Assembly (NCBI GenBank): GCA_964023275.1
Contig: OZ029921.1
Location: 11,165,806 to 11,229,805, forward strand
Reading direction: 5' to 3'
DNA from: Norana najaformis
Lineage: Eukaryota > Annelida > Clitellata > Crassiclitellata > Hormogastridae
DNA: 64,000 bases
Shown here: positions 51,061 to 61,344 of the stretch, one piece after another
Numbering within the stretch: position 1 is the stretch's first letter
How the letters are laid out: each line of letters starts with the position of its first letter
Made by a program: the position numbers and the translations under genes
Notes under the pieces: generated by a model
Told to the model about the DNA's origin: nothing
Database searches by the model: none
Seen by the model: only the letters and a program-made list of their open reading frames with translations

Positions 51061-52080
51061 TGAACCAGTCGGCAACAGATATTTAGCAGTTGAATTTAAA
51101 GTTCGGTATTAACAAGTTCTAGCAATTAAACCAAAGATTTATGAGATAAGAAAGCATTCCAATCATCTGTAAAGAGAATAAAGTGCGGTGAAGACGGTTA
51201 ATTATTGAGACATCAGCGTTGGTTTTTCTCTTACATGTTCTTTAATCTGCGACGCTAGGTTTGTCTCGTGCGTAGTTCATTGGATAATTCTTGTAGGCTG
51301 GGACTATTTCTGTGACCGTCCAAATGTTCTGTAGTTATTGTTTCTGGTATACCTCGGAGTTTGTGGTTTTGGACGGTATGTAGCCGGACCGCCATTCCAG
51401 ATCGGTCGACCTGTAACAGTCCCAACGTTTGTAAAGTATAGGATCTCGCTTACTTGCCTTCGGAAAATCATAGCGATGATTCAGAGTCCTACAGAGAACT
51501 TTTCTTAAATTTTATAACCCAGTCCAGTTGCTGTGCTGTTTAAAATCCTTCCGATTTAAAATTGACCATATTGGCATTACTGCTCGGGTTTCTTTCCATC
51601 ATAAGCCGCCTTCCATATACTCTTAGATACCGCTTTTGGAGAATGCTGAACGTTTCAACCTTCAAAGTGGACAGCCTTGCCTCCCTTCTCGAAATTTATA
51701 AAGCGCTACTTAAATGCTAAGCACAGGGCACCAGCTTTTTCACGAGCGGCGCATCAAGTCATTGGGGTTGTCCAAATAACCAAGTCTGGTTGCCCGAAGA
51801 CTAGACATAGAAGGGGAGAAGAACTGTTAGGATGGGTTGTGTTTAAGCTGAGAGAAATGGAAAGTCAGCGGATGTGGTCATGTCCAGCACAGATAGCTAC
51901 TGAACTTGCTGCCCAACAAATTCGACTTTATCTGAAATCCTGCTAAGCCTAAGAACTTTGCTGCACGTTCTTCCCAGCCTGGTATAACTGAGATATTTTG
52001 CTGCTACCAGAAGGCTGCGCAGCCAGCTTGAAAGGTGTTGACGACGCTCCCATTTAGCTTTCCATCTCCTCAAATTCAGG
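51061..52080. other. Mostly unrecognised; short resemblance to LINE 3' sequence
   Basis: 51800-51860 (TGTGTTTAAGCTGAGAGAAATGGAAAG) is similar to 61415-61450 in the L2-like LINE region, so a LINE scrap may be present. Otherwise no frame or repeat. Confidence 0.35.
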
Positions 52081-52084
52081 CGCC

Positions 52085-52495
52085 TTATCCCAGCTCCGAT
52101 CAGTTAGAGACAAATTAAGCGTGTTGGTGAGGCCTTTGCGCAGCAGTTGGTTGAATGTGTCAAGAGCTGAGTGTGCATGGTGTGCAACGGTGTGTGAAAC
52201 AGGGTGCAAGAGCTTAATGAGTTGCGAAGAAGAATTAGAGCGTCATGCCTAGATATATAAATTAGACGGTCAATCCTTAGTGATAGTTTTGCACATCGAT
52301 TTTCCAGCGCATCACGTAGAGCTCCACCCGCAGAGGGAGGTGCACAAAAAAGGCAGGCATTATCGGAAGGGGTGACTGTGAAACAGTCCAGAGGAGATGG
52401 TAGGTTATTAGATTGGATGTGCGATATAACTTCGCATTTATTGAAATTAAGTGCCAAACCCATTTCGCCAGCGACCCTGATTAAGTTTGTTTGAG
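52085..52495 (-). mobile_element. RLE-type LINE copy H, internal fragment away from any ATT repeat
   Basis: Frame 52104-52586 contains GEMGLALNFNKCEVISHIQS, SPLDCFTVTPSDNACLF and HDALILLRNSLSSCT, very close to copy B's thumb frame. Both ends are cut inside the protein and no (TAA)n is adjacent, unlike every copy in the 4.7-20.2 kb chain. Confidence 0.85.
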
Positions 52496-53110
52496 TGACA
52501 GGGCTTTGTCGTACAAGTTGCGCTGTTTTATATATAATTAGTGTAAATAACTGGAACATGGACGACTTGGGCAGGCAGAGGGCCATATACTATTGTAGGC
52601 AGTTATTGTTGATTGGCTGTTAAATGTATGCGGTGTGAGCCAAGGAGGCGTCGTTTTGTGTTTTAGTGAGGATTAGTTTGCATATGGAAATTTGATTGTT
52701 TAAGCTGTATGCAGTAGAGGTATTGGCTGGACTAGCTGTATGTTGTGAAATTCGCTGACATTGTAAGACTTGTTACTAATGAAGATTTAAAACAGAAAGT
52801 TTTAGTTCATTGTATGTAGTTGAGAAAAAGGATTGTGCTACTTATACATTAAAGAAACTTTACAACTTAATGAAACAAAGGAATTTTTCGAGTTATTTAG
52901 AACTTTGACGTAAAATGACGCTAAGTAACTTTGACGACCTTGTGGATAAATCAGCACTGGTTTAATCTTCCTCGACCTCATTAATAACAGCTTCTCTGAT
53001 ACGGTACATGTCTTCCCCTATAGCGGCTAAGTTAACCTCATCCGTCATCAAATCTCTCACTATCCACCTCATTCTATCTTTTACGCTCCTCCTTCTTCAA
53101 AAGGACGTTG
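52496..53110. other. No recognisable feature
   Basis: No frame, repeat or inverted structure. Confidence 0.5.
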
Positions 53111-53164
53111 CTAGGGGACCTCAAGGAGGTCGCCTAAACTGGAATACTAGGGGACCTCAAGGTG

Positions 53165-54205
53165 TTCGCCTAAACTTATATCTTCTTCTTTTCAACCGTC
53201 CTCGGTACGAGGGTTGGTCGCATTGTAGACGATTCTTTTCCATCCACTCCTATCCTCGGTTCTTCTCAGCAACTTCTCTGTGTCCATGCCGGACCATTCA
53301 CTGATGTTGTCCATCCACCTCTTCCTTGGTCTTCCTCTTGCTCTTGCTCCCAGAGCTGTTCCTTGCATGATCTCCTTCTCCAAACAATCACCCTGTTTCC
53401 TCATTGTGTGTCCGAAGTACGACATCTTTCTTCTTTTGATTAATTCAAGTAAGCTCCTTTCCACACCAGCCGTCTCTAGAACCCACTCATTTGTTCTTTT
53501 TTCTGTCCATGATATTCTAAGTATTTTCCGAATGCACTTCATTTCGAATGCCATTATTCTATCCTCATCCCTCTTTTTGATTGTCCAGCTCTCACATCCG
53601 TACATCATTACTGGCCAAATAAGCGTCTTCATTAATTTTAACTTTGTGGGTACTTTGATGTTATGGCACTTCCACAATTTCGCCAGATCTGCTCCTACTC
53701 CCTGTCCTCTTGCAATTCTTACTCTTATCTCCCTACTACACTCAGCATCTTCTGTCACGAGCGATCCCAAGTACACGAACGTGTCCACTTGTTCTATCCT
53801 GATGTCTTGCACCTTGATGTTACATTGTGCACCTGCCGTTGCCATGCATTTTGTTTTCCCTATGTTGATCTCCAGCCCCTTCTTTCTGCCCTCTCTATCC
53901 AATCGAAACACCAAGTCCTGCAATTCCGCTTCTGTGCTTGCCATTAACACTATATCTTCCGCATAACGTAGATTTGTTATCCTTCTTCCTCCAATTTGAA
54001 TACCTCCTTTGTATCCCTCTAGAGCTTCCCTCATGACCATTTCGGATAATATGTTAAACAAGGTCGGTGAAATCACACACCCCTGTCTCACTCCCCTTCT
54101 TATTCTAAATCCGCTTGACAATATGCCTCCAATTTTTACCTTTGCCGTCTGTTTACTATACATTTCTGCCATCAACTTATATACTAGGGCATCAATGTGA
54201 CTGTG
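53165..54205 (-). mobile_element. RTE-like LINE, 5'-truncated, intact 3' half
   Basis: Reads from HIDALVYKLMAEMYSKQ (about 54200) to TEDG-stop and an AAAAGAAGAAG tail at about 53175. Coding is unbroken. The tail type (AAG)n matches the three related RTE-like copies, but the protein is a distinct family. Confidence 0.85.
53192..54175 (-). CDS. RTE-like LINE reverse transcriptase, C-terminal half
   Basis: 327 residues: FRIRRGVRQGCVISPTLFN (motif B), GGIQIGGRRITNLRYAEDIV (motif C, with YAED for the usual YADD), DREGRKKGLEINIGKTKCM, IEQVDTFVYLGSLVTEDAEC, GCESWTIKKRDEDRIMAFE, RISWTEKRTNEWVLETAG, GRPRKRWMDNISEW. The C-terminal GRPRKRW motif is the usual end of this LINE type. The Asp-to-Glu change in motif C would probably abolish polymerisation. 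Confidence 0.88.
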   Translation of the reverse strand: MMAEMYSKQTAKVKIGGILSSGFRIRRGVRQGCVISPTLFNILSEMVMREALEGYKGGIQIGGRRITNLRYAEDIVLMASTEAELQDLVFRLDREGRKKGLEINIGKTKCMATAGAQCNIKVQDIRIEQVDTFVYLGSLVTEDAECSREIRVRIARGQGVGADLAKLWKCHNIKVPTKLKLMKTLIWPVMMYGCESWTIKKRDEDRIMAFEMKCIRKILRISWTEKRTNEWVLETAGVERSLLELIKRRKMSYFGHTMRKQGDCLEKEIMQGTALGARARGRPRKRWMDNISEWSGMDTEKLLRRTEDRSGWKRIVYNATNPRTEDG

Positions 54206-54560
54206 AATATGAACATAATTCTCTATAAATGCCGTATGGGTCAGAATCTAACCCTAAACCCTAATCGTAAACCTAACCCATTTTGCGGTCGATTTTTCGC
54301 GTCCTGTGATACCACATTCAGAAACATTTACAGCTGTAAAAGTCAGGAAAATGACAGTTTGGATCTATTATTTTGTCACCGAACAAAATGATGCTGTTCG
54401 TATGCTTTCTTTGCAGTTTGTAACTCTTTAATTTCAAACAAAAACTTCATTCCAACAGAAAACTCAGATTCTATATCCGCAGCCATTTTGACTGTTTATA
54501 ATAATCACGCCAGAGTCTGCGAGATCTCGGGCACTTGAGGCTCCCTAATCCGCGCAATTA
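54206..54560. other. Unrecognised, with a short telomere-like run
   Basis: TCTAACCCTAAACCCTAATCG at about 54247-54268, followed by CCTAACCCA, gives a few degenerate CCCTAA units. Nothing else was recognised. Confidence 0.4.
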
Positions 54561-54584
54561 CGGGGCCTCCTTGAGGTCCCCTAG

Positions 54585-55289
54585 ATACTTTGTTTTCAAA
54601 AATGACGCTGTGATTCACCTAGTTTTCTCGCTAATAAAATCTTAAACTGTGCTGTAGAAGTACGGTTTTCATTAGCCAGGGCTTGTATTAAAACCCATAT
54701 TATAACATCAGACCTACCGGGTTGGCAACGAACAAAACTCCTAATGGCAACAGCGGCTTAACTGCAAACCAGGACGTATTTATGTGGAGACTTTAAACCC
54801 GACCTACAGTGCTAGCTAGATGTTTACAGCCATTCGCGCTGGTTGGCATTCCAATGCCCTTCAACCTGTCGAAAAATTTCTAAGACACATCATGATGTTT
54901 AATAGGGAAATGAACCTTTCTACAACATCGCTGAAAGTGTATGGAATATATAGAAAACCGTTAGGATCTAAAATATAGGCTTTCGCATTTTGTAGCTCAA
55001 ACCAAACACGCTTTGCGAAAACTGGGTTATACCGGGCTCTCCTGGTCTTTGAGCGCTTTAGACAGGTTCGGGCAACATATGAAAGCAGTACATAATCGAA
55101 GTATGCGAAAGACGAGATGAAGGGGCGCAATAGTTGTCAGTGCCTAATTTTTGGCAGCCGAACCTCTTGTGGGAAGTCCTGTATCTTGAACATTGTAAGC
55201 AACATCGCGCCCAACTGAAAAACGGTGCCATTGAACCAAACCCCTGTCATAACTGTTGGTTCGGAACTCGGGTTTAGCACAAGCTAAAA
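54585..55289. other. No recognisable feature
   Basis: The minus frame 54861-55130 (89 residues) has no motif I know. It may belong to the virus-like element that starts downstream, but nothing shows it. Confidence 0.35.
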
Positions 55290-58200
55290 CATATAGAGTA
55301 TCGGGTGTGAATAAACTTTGCTAGAGTGTTGGTCCACCTTAAGGGAAATCAACCCCCCAATTAAACAGACGGCTGACGTAGTTATGTCCACCCACAACAT
55401 GGTGACAATGAACGAGTGCATAAACGAACTGCTAGCAGAATTGTCATACCCTGCGCCACAGTAGGGGTTTATTAACCTGGATATCATGGCCCTTCCCCCG
55501 GTAAGACCACCGACTGAACAGTGGGTCGAGGTCCTAAACGATGCCAAGGACGAGTTTGATAGATTGCGCTACTGCGGTCTTCTGTACGTGGAGGGTAGAA
55601 GTAGAAGATCCTATCGACTTTGGCGACCTGAATGTCGCCGACGATATTGAGGTTAGGGCTTGTCGTATGGCTTGGAACCCTCGCATGACAGCTTTTCCGA
55701 GAGTTACCAGAGGGCAAGTTCATCTTGAGGATTAAATTCCTACGCGTATAGGGTGGGGAATGGGTGGTCGAAGACAAGTTCGACCCGGTCCGGGCTGAGA
55801 GAAGGAAAGACGGGACGTTATCGAAATAACGACACAGACCGGCCTAGGAGTCGTGGCCGATATCGACAAAGTGTACTACCAGAGCGTCTATCCCGTCACT
55901 GCAAATCTGGCTCCAGTAAGGGCTGGCGAACTACAATGCGTTGCTCGGAGAGTTGCGGAGTACTTCGAGGGAGCACTTAGAGGACAGGGTTTTACCCCGA
56001 CCAGTCGCATGAAAATTCAGGAATGAGAAGAGGGGTCCACGGTACTGAAGCTAAAGTAGGCGACGTGAACAGGCCAGTTTTTGGCCTCGCCGCGGTTCCC
56101 GGCCCGCATTCACACACGTATAGACAAGCTCAAAAGCCACCAGAGCCCCGTGGAAGGCCCGTCACCCTTGCAGGCCCGGGCTTTTCCCGACGTTTGTGTG
56201 AGTGTTAGCCTCAAGTCTTACACTTATGTAAGACCTATTAACATAGACCACGACGAGAACGTCCTCACACAACTGTCTACATGGGAGTGTACGATGGCAA
56301 GTAGGTAGATTGGTAAGCCCGAGAAGATCCTCAAGCGGGCTATCGTCTTATCAGATATAGCCGGCGAGAACATCTACTGTGCAACGGTGGGAATTATCTG
56401 TCCTGAGGAGGAACAATCGAACTCATTGTCTACAATGGCCATGCCTGGGGTAAAGATCTCCACTTCCCCCCCAAGCAAGCAGGTCCATTTCTATGAGGAA
56501 ACGTCTGGAAGATCATCCGGAGGCCACTCAAGACCAGCCGATCGCTGTCTGGCTCCTGGGCGGCCAAGACAAACGGCTTTCCGTCCACCAGTTCGTTCTG
56601 CATGAAGGCCGCACTTACCAGAGACGCGCAAAAGACTCCATTGAGAGGGTCTTTTGGGTAAATCATGCCGCCGCAGTCGAAGTCAAAGTGGAAGCCTACT
56701 CCAGCTTACCTCTTGTATGGCATCCAAAAGGCTTGCGTGAAGTACGGGCATAGCAGTCTGAGGAACTCCATGGACTACGACACGAGAGACGTCATCAGCA
56801 TCGACATGAAGGCATGCTGCCCTGCTTCCTTCGAGGTCCATGTTGGGGCCCAGCCCTCCTTCGAGCGGTTTGGCCATCCGACTCACCGGATTACTCGGGA
56901 GCCATCAATTACCCCTGCCAAAAGACATCGGTAAAGGCTTTGACGAAGTCAATCAGTGGGCCTTCAAGGATTATATCCACCTCGTGATTCCCGCCTGGCT
57001 CGGGAAGCACTTCGAGGAGCAAGGCTGGGCCCTCACGCCCCTTACTGTTTACTTTGCAGAATCTTCGGTCTGGCTTCACGAGGACAGAGGCTGGCAACAC
57101 AGCATTATCGGCAAGTTCACCCAACAGGTGAAGGCCGACTCCGAAGGCCACATCCACGTTTACTACATGGCTCCCAGCCCGAGTACACCCAATTGAGGGC
57201 TAATATGCTGGCCTAAGCGCCTCAATATGCTATAGCGTTTCGAACCCGGGGAGGCTGTCCGGGTGGTCATTGACAGCATCTAGGTTCAGAAAACAGCTTT
57301 GCACAAACTTAAAGGAGTCAAGGCCTGTGTCGCCCCAAAGACCTGCGACTATGGCGAAGAAGCATGCTTTTCTTGCCTCCTAAAAGAAAAGTATGCGGAA
57401 ACATCTCCCAGCTGCCTAGGATGGAAAATATTTGTGGAACAGTGGATGCCAGAGGATCTGTTCATCGTCACCTGTGGGGCTCTAGAACATTATCGGTTGC
57501 TGGTCCACGGATTTGGAATTCGCTGTAAAGTTCTATTCGTTCTGTCGGTTCTGTGATGTTATTCAGGTCTAGACTCATCTGTTTCAACTTGCTTACCCAA
57601 TGTGGCCTAGATTTTGGTATCTGATATCTATCGGAATTCGATTGGCTTCACCAATGGATTACGATTTTGGATTGCAATTTTGACTTGAAGCGACCATCGA
57701 CTGATGCCTTAGGCATTTTGGTAACGGCGCTATAGAAGTCTTCATATTAGATTAGATTTTCATATTGCACTACTCAGTCACAGGAAAGTCAGAGAAAAGG
57801 CTCAGAAACTGCTCTTCGAACGTCATAAGGAGCACTTTTCAGACACCCCAGTTCCCCTCCTCTATCACACCATGGACACCCGCAAACAGAATATCCTGGT
57901 GGCCATTTCCGGGATTGAAGCTAGAGAAGAGCTCATGCTGAAAAATATCGTTGACGCCTCAATCGAGGCTGCAGAGCAAGCTTTAAAATAGATGATTGGC
58001 GTCTCGGGTACGCGCTCATGGTTCACAGCTCACAGGGCCTGACAATCCATGACCTCTAGTGCTCGAACCTTGCCTACTTGAAAGTCTCTAGAGTCGAGTA
58101 GATGCGCCAGCTAGAGAGGGTCACTGGTCCACCAGTGAAGGGTACTGAGGTCAGACAGTCCACCGAGCAGGAGCTCAGCAAAATCATCAAGAAAAATCTC

Positions 58201-58440
58201 ATGGCCTATAAGCGCCAGAACCAGGCCAAGAGACTCCCAGGGTTTGACCTCAGGGTCGACTATGTCCTACAGTTCAAAGAAATCCAACAGAAACCTTGTG
58301 CCTACCAGCCAAAGGGTCCACAGCAGATCAGCGTAGAAAGGCTAGTCAAGAGGTGCTGCAAGGAGTACTGCAAGAGGTACTGCAAGGGCAACGTGCTGCT
58401 CACTCCTGGAGTGTAACGGAAAAGGAGTTCTCGCACAACG
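55290..58440 (+). pseudogene. PolB-helicase gene fossil of the virus-like element
   Basis: The polymerase part (55290-57320) shows a family B motif-A-like Asp block near 56800 and a motif-C-like block near 57265. A Cys-rich stretch follows, then helicase sequence with the SF1 block VHSSQGLTIHD near 58030, and a basic C-terminal tail to about 58430. The fused polymerase-helicase arrangement is one I recall from virus-like elements in several marine invertebrates. Heavily broken; no product possible. Confidence 0.7.
57479..57757 (+). mobile_element. CR1/L2-like LINE 3' end inserted in the virus-like element
   Basis: LSVAGPRIWNSL, then the 3' UTR and terminus GGTAACGGCGCTATAGAAGTC. Helicase sequence resumes after it, at about 57770. 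Confidence 0.8.
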
Positions 58441-59290
58441 ACGGATAAGGCCGATCGGGCGGCAGCTCAGTACCCAAAGGCACAAGAAGCAGCTATTGGC
58501 GCACAAACTCGAGGGCAGACCCGTCCACCAGATGGTACAACGCCGGCTGGCCAGTCTGCTGAACCATGTGGCCTATTGTATGCGTCTCCTACCAACCTCT
58601 AGCTCTAGGAGTATACAAGTACCGAACTAGAACATCGTGCCCAAGAATAGGCTTGTCCAGGCCAACCGTACGACCGGCCAGAATAGAGAGCCTTTGTGTC
58701 ACCTTCGACGCCATAATGGCGTCAGCTGGCTTCATTCCGAGCAGCCTCGTTCAGCGCAGCTATAACCTCAGGCAGCTGGCGTGCCCATTCGGCGGACCGC
58801 TCTGAAAACCCTCAAGCAGCTAGAAGCAACTCCTGTGCATACTGAGCACCAAGTAGTCGCGCCGCTAGAGTCTGGTTGAATCGTAAGATGATGCCCTACT
58901 GTCGATGATTACCAGTCCTTTCTATGTGTCCCTAAAATGCGCTTTATAAAAGTTCAGATACATATATACATGCATACATACTTACTTACATACGGCCAAG
59001 GCTTTCTTGTACGTTTAGCGGTCCATCTTATCACGAGGCAAATACAGCAGGTCGGCCTGGTGCACGGCGTTGGTTCGGTCCTCGACAAACATTAGACGCG
59101 GTATGTGGCGTGGTGCGGGCTACACGACTTGCTTCCTCAGCCAATCGCAAGCACCAACCTCGAACACTTTGGCGGCCGTTGCCAGTTTTTTCACCGCAAA
59201 CTCACCTCGCCAGTACCTCTCAGGCTTGTAATATACTGCGCAAAGTTTCGTTAGAACAGTTGCCTCGACTCCAGTAAAGCTAGAAATTTC
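58440..59290 (-). pseudogene. Integrase gene fossil of the virus-like element
   Basis: On the minus strand the region 59290-58440 carries a zinc-binding/linker part (YWRGEFAVKKLA), a NAVHQADLLYLP block at the start of the rve catalytic core, and a C-terminal part with QLPEVIAALNE and DVLVRYLYTP. This is the order seen in Polinton-type integrases. The middle of the core is missing. Opposite orientation to the polymerase gene. Broken. Confidence 0.65.
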
Positions 59291-59959
59291 CACCAGGCAC
59301 GTGCTGTATCCTCTGGTAATTCACAGGATGGCGCCCAGAACCGGGCTTGAAGGGGCTGATGCGACCAAGAATTAGGCCTTTCCCCTTCCGCCTGCTCGCT
59401 AGAGAGCCAACGCCCATCGCGAGCCGCGACTTAACCGACATGATGGCCGATACAAGCCTGGCGTCCTTCTTCTCTTGCTCCGCGACATCGCTGGCGTCGT
59501 CGGCTATTCCAGATCTTCGATGCGGCCGCATCGAGGATATTGTCTTCGGTCGAGCTGGTTAACCGCCCTGTGACAGCCGCATATAGAGCTATGTGAATGC
59601 CCCACAGTACGAGTACTTATCTGTGTTTTGGAACGAGCCTCTCTGGGACGGCACACGGGCTCATTTGCATCTCCAGCAGAGGCAGAGCGTTGAGTGCACT
59701 ATTCAGCAGCAAAGCCCCAGTTGCTCCTGAAGGCAAGACTTCCCTTCACAGCAGACGGTGCATGTCACATTTAAAGTCTACGTGTGTTTCATTGGCTGCA
59801 ACCACCCAGCATACGATGCATCGTCTGCGAGCCAAGCGAGTGCAGGAAGACAAATCTGCTGCTTTACTTACTCCTCACGAAGGTGTGAATGAAATTTGAC
59901 CACCTGCACCTATATTCTAAGTCCTTGCGGCAAGAGGGGTACTAGTTCCTCCGGACTGG

Positions 59960-60240
59960 ACCACAGCGCTGGAAGAGGTTGCTGGGAACAAAATGGCGTC
60001 ATTCCACTCCTCATCCGATGATAACATCCCGGTTGGTTCTCTTGGTAAGAATGCGCGGAGCGCCATGATCTTCGGCGACGTGATGCTTGAGAAGCAGAGG
60101 CCAATCGAGCGACATTTCACGATGGGACACCACGGCGTCGAGGACCGCTTCTACCTGACTCAGAATTAATACCGCATACTTAAGCAGGCGATTCGCCTAA
60201 ACGGAAACCTTACTGTCATATTCACCTAGAACAGCATGGA
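59960..60240 (+). pseudogene. Packaging-ATPase-like fossil of the virus-like element
   Basis: The plus frame from 59992 contains IFGDVMLEKQRPIERHFTMG and a DRFYLTQN block, which resemble the middle of FtsK/HerA-type genome-packaging ATPases of Polintons and virophages. The Walker motifs are not present. Ends near the adjoining LINE. Confidence 0.5.
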
Positions 60241-60304
60241 TCTGAGTTGTTCAGAAATGTAAATGTACACGGTTTTCTATAGCGACCATATGGCTTCGAC
60301 TGTG

Positions 60305-61155
60305 CTCATTTCTTCTCCTTCTTCTGGTTCTCTGCCCTCAGGCAGATTCAAACGTCCGATCACGCCACTCCTCTCGGTGCTGAGCTTCTTCTTTCAGCCT
60401 GCTGTATCGGTCCGTCGTCATCCAATCCAGCAGCATCTGTCTGGGTCTTCCTCTTGTCTTCCTCCCTCTGCCCTCAGTGACGGTTCTCAAGAGCGGGTCC
60501 CCTCTCAATATGTGACCAATCCATTTTACCTGTCGCCTCTTTATTGTAGCTATCATAGATCTTTCTTCCACAGCTCTTTTCAGCACCTCCTCGTTTCCTA
60601 TGTGCTCCATCCAACTAACTTTTTCCATCTTGCACCAAATCCACATTTCGAAGCTCTCCAATCTCTTGATGTCCTCCTTTCTCATGGTCCATGTTTCGGA
60701 TCCATACAACACCACGCTCCATATCAGAGTTATAATCATTCGTTTCTTTAAGTTCTTGTTCATCTTTCAGTAACTCTTTTTGTCCTGAGAATGCGTCTTT
60801 GCCCAATGCTATTCTTCTTTTAATTTCCTTGTGGCATTTTGCATCTTGCGTGACAACGCTCCCCAGGTAGCAGAATTATTCTACTTGTTCTATTTCCTCT
60901 CCATTGATGCTAATTCTTACTATTGTTTCTTCTCCTTTGCTTATCCTTATGATCTTTGTCTTTTTGATATTTAATTTGATATCATACTCGATTGATATGG
61001 TGTGCATACGGTCCGTCATTCTTTGCAGACCCTCCTGGCTATCCGACAATATTGCTTGGTCATCTGCGAAACTTAGAGCCGTTACCAGTCTGCCACCGAC
61101 TTTTATTCCTTCTTCTTCTTCTTTCTTTCTTTCTACTTTCATTTATCAATGAATT
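60305..61155 (-). mobile_element. RTE-like LINE, 5'-truncated
   Basis: Minus strand: GIKVGGRLVTALSFADDQAI (motif C as FADD, 60876-61142), INGEEIEQVE, then frame 60338-60763 with [47 protein letters not shown] and LKEEAQHREEWR. The 3' end AGAAGGAGAAG lies at 60305-60320. One shift near 60780-60870. It borders the virus-like element on its left. Confidence 0.87.
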
Positions 61156-61344
61156 TATTGGGTGAGATCATTTACCACTACTGCTAGTTTGAATGGCCGT
61201 CGCGCCAATTAAGGTTGTCGTGTACAGACCGTGCTATCTCGAAATTAAAATCTCTTAAATACACCCTCTAACGGTATTCAAACCGTCATTTTCACGCGCA
61301 TAGGCGCCTCGACATAGTGTTTAACCAGTGTAGCTAAAATAATA

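Larger units (their letters stand above)
53111..54584. repeat. Inverted 19-bp ends CTAGGGGACCTCAAGGAGG around an RTE-like LINE
   Basis: CTAGGGGACCTCAAGGAGG at 53111-53129 and its inverse at 54566-54584. A second direct copy (CTAGGGGACCTCAAGGTG) begins at 53147, giving a 36-bp tandem. This may be a small non-autonomous DNA element into which the LINE inserted. No target duplication was found. Confidence 0.5.
55290..60240. mobile_element. Fossil virus-like element, Polinton/adintovirus type, broken
   Basis: Three element genes are recognisable: a protein-primed-type family B DNA polymerase joined to a superfamily 1 helicase (plus strand, 55290-58440), a retroviral-type integrase (minus strand, 58440-59290), and a packaging-ATPase-like piece (plus strand, about 59960-60240). 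A minus-strand basic frame at 59280-59531 and the sequence to 59930 probably also belong to it but are unassigned. No capsid gene was recognised and no terminal repeats were found. More than ten breaks, so it is an old copy. A LINE tail (57479-57757) has inserted into it, and an RTE-like LINE ends it at about 60300. Confidence 0.72.
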
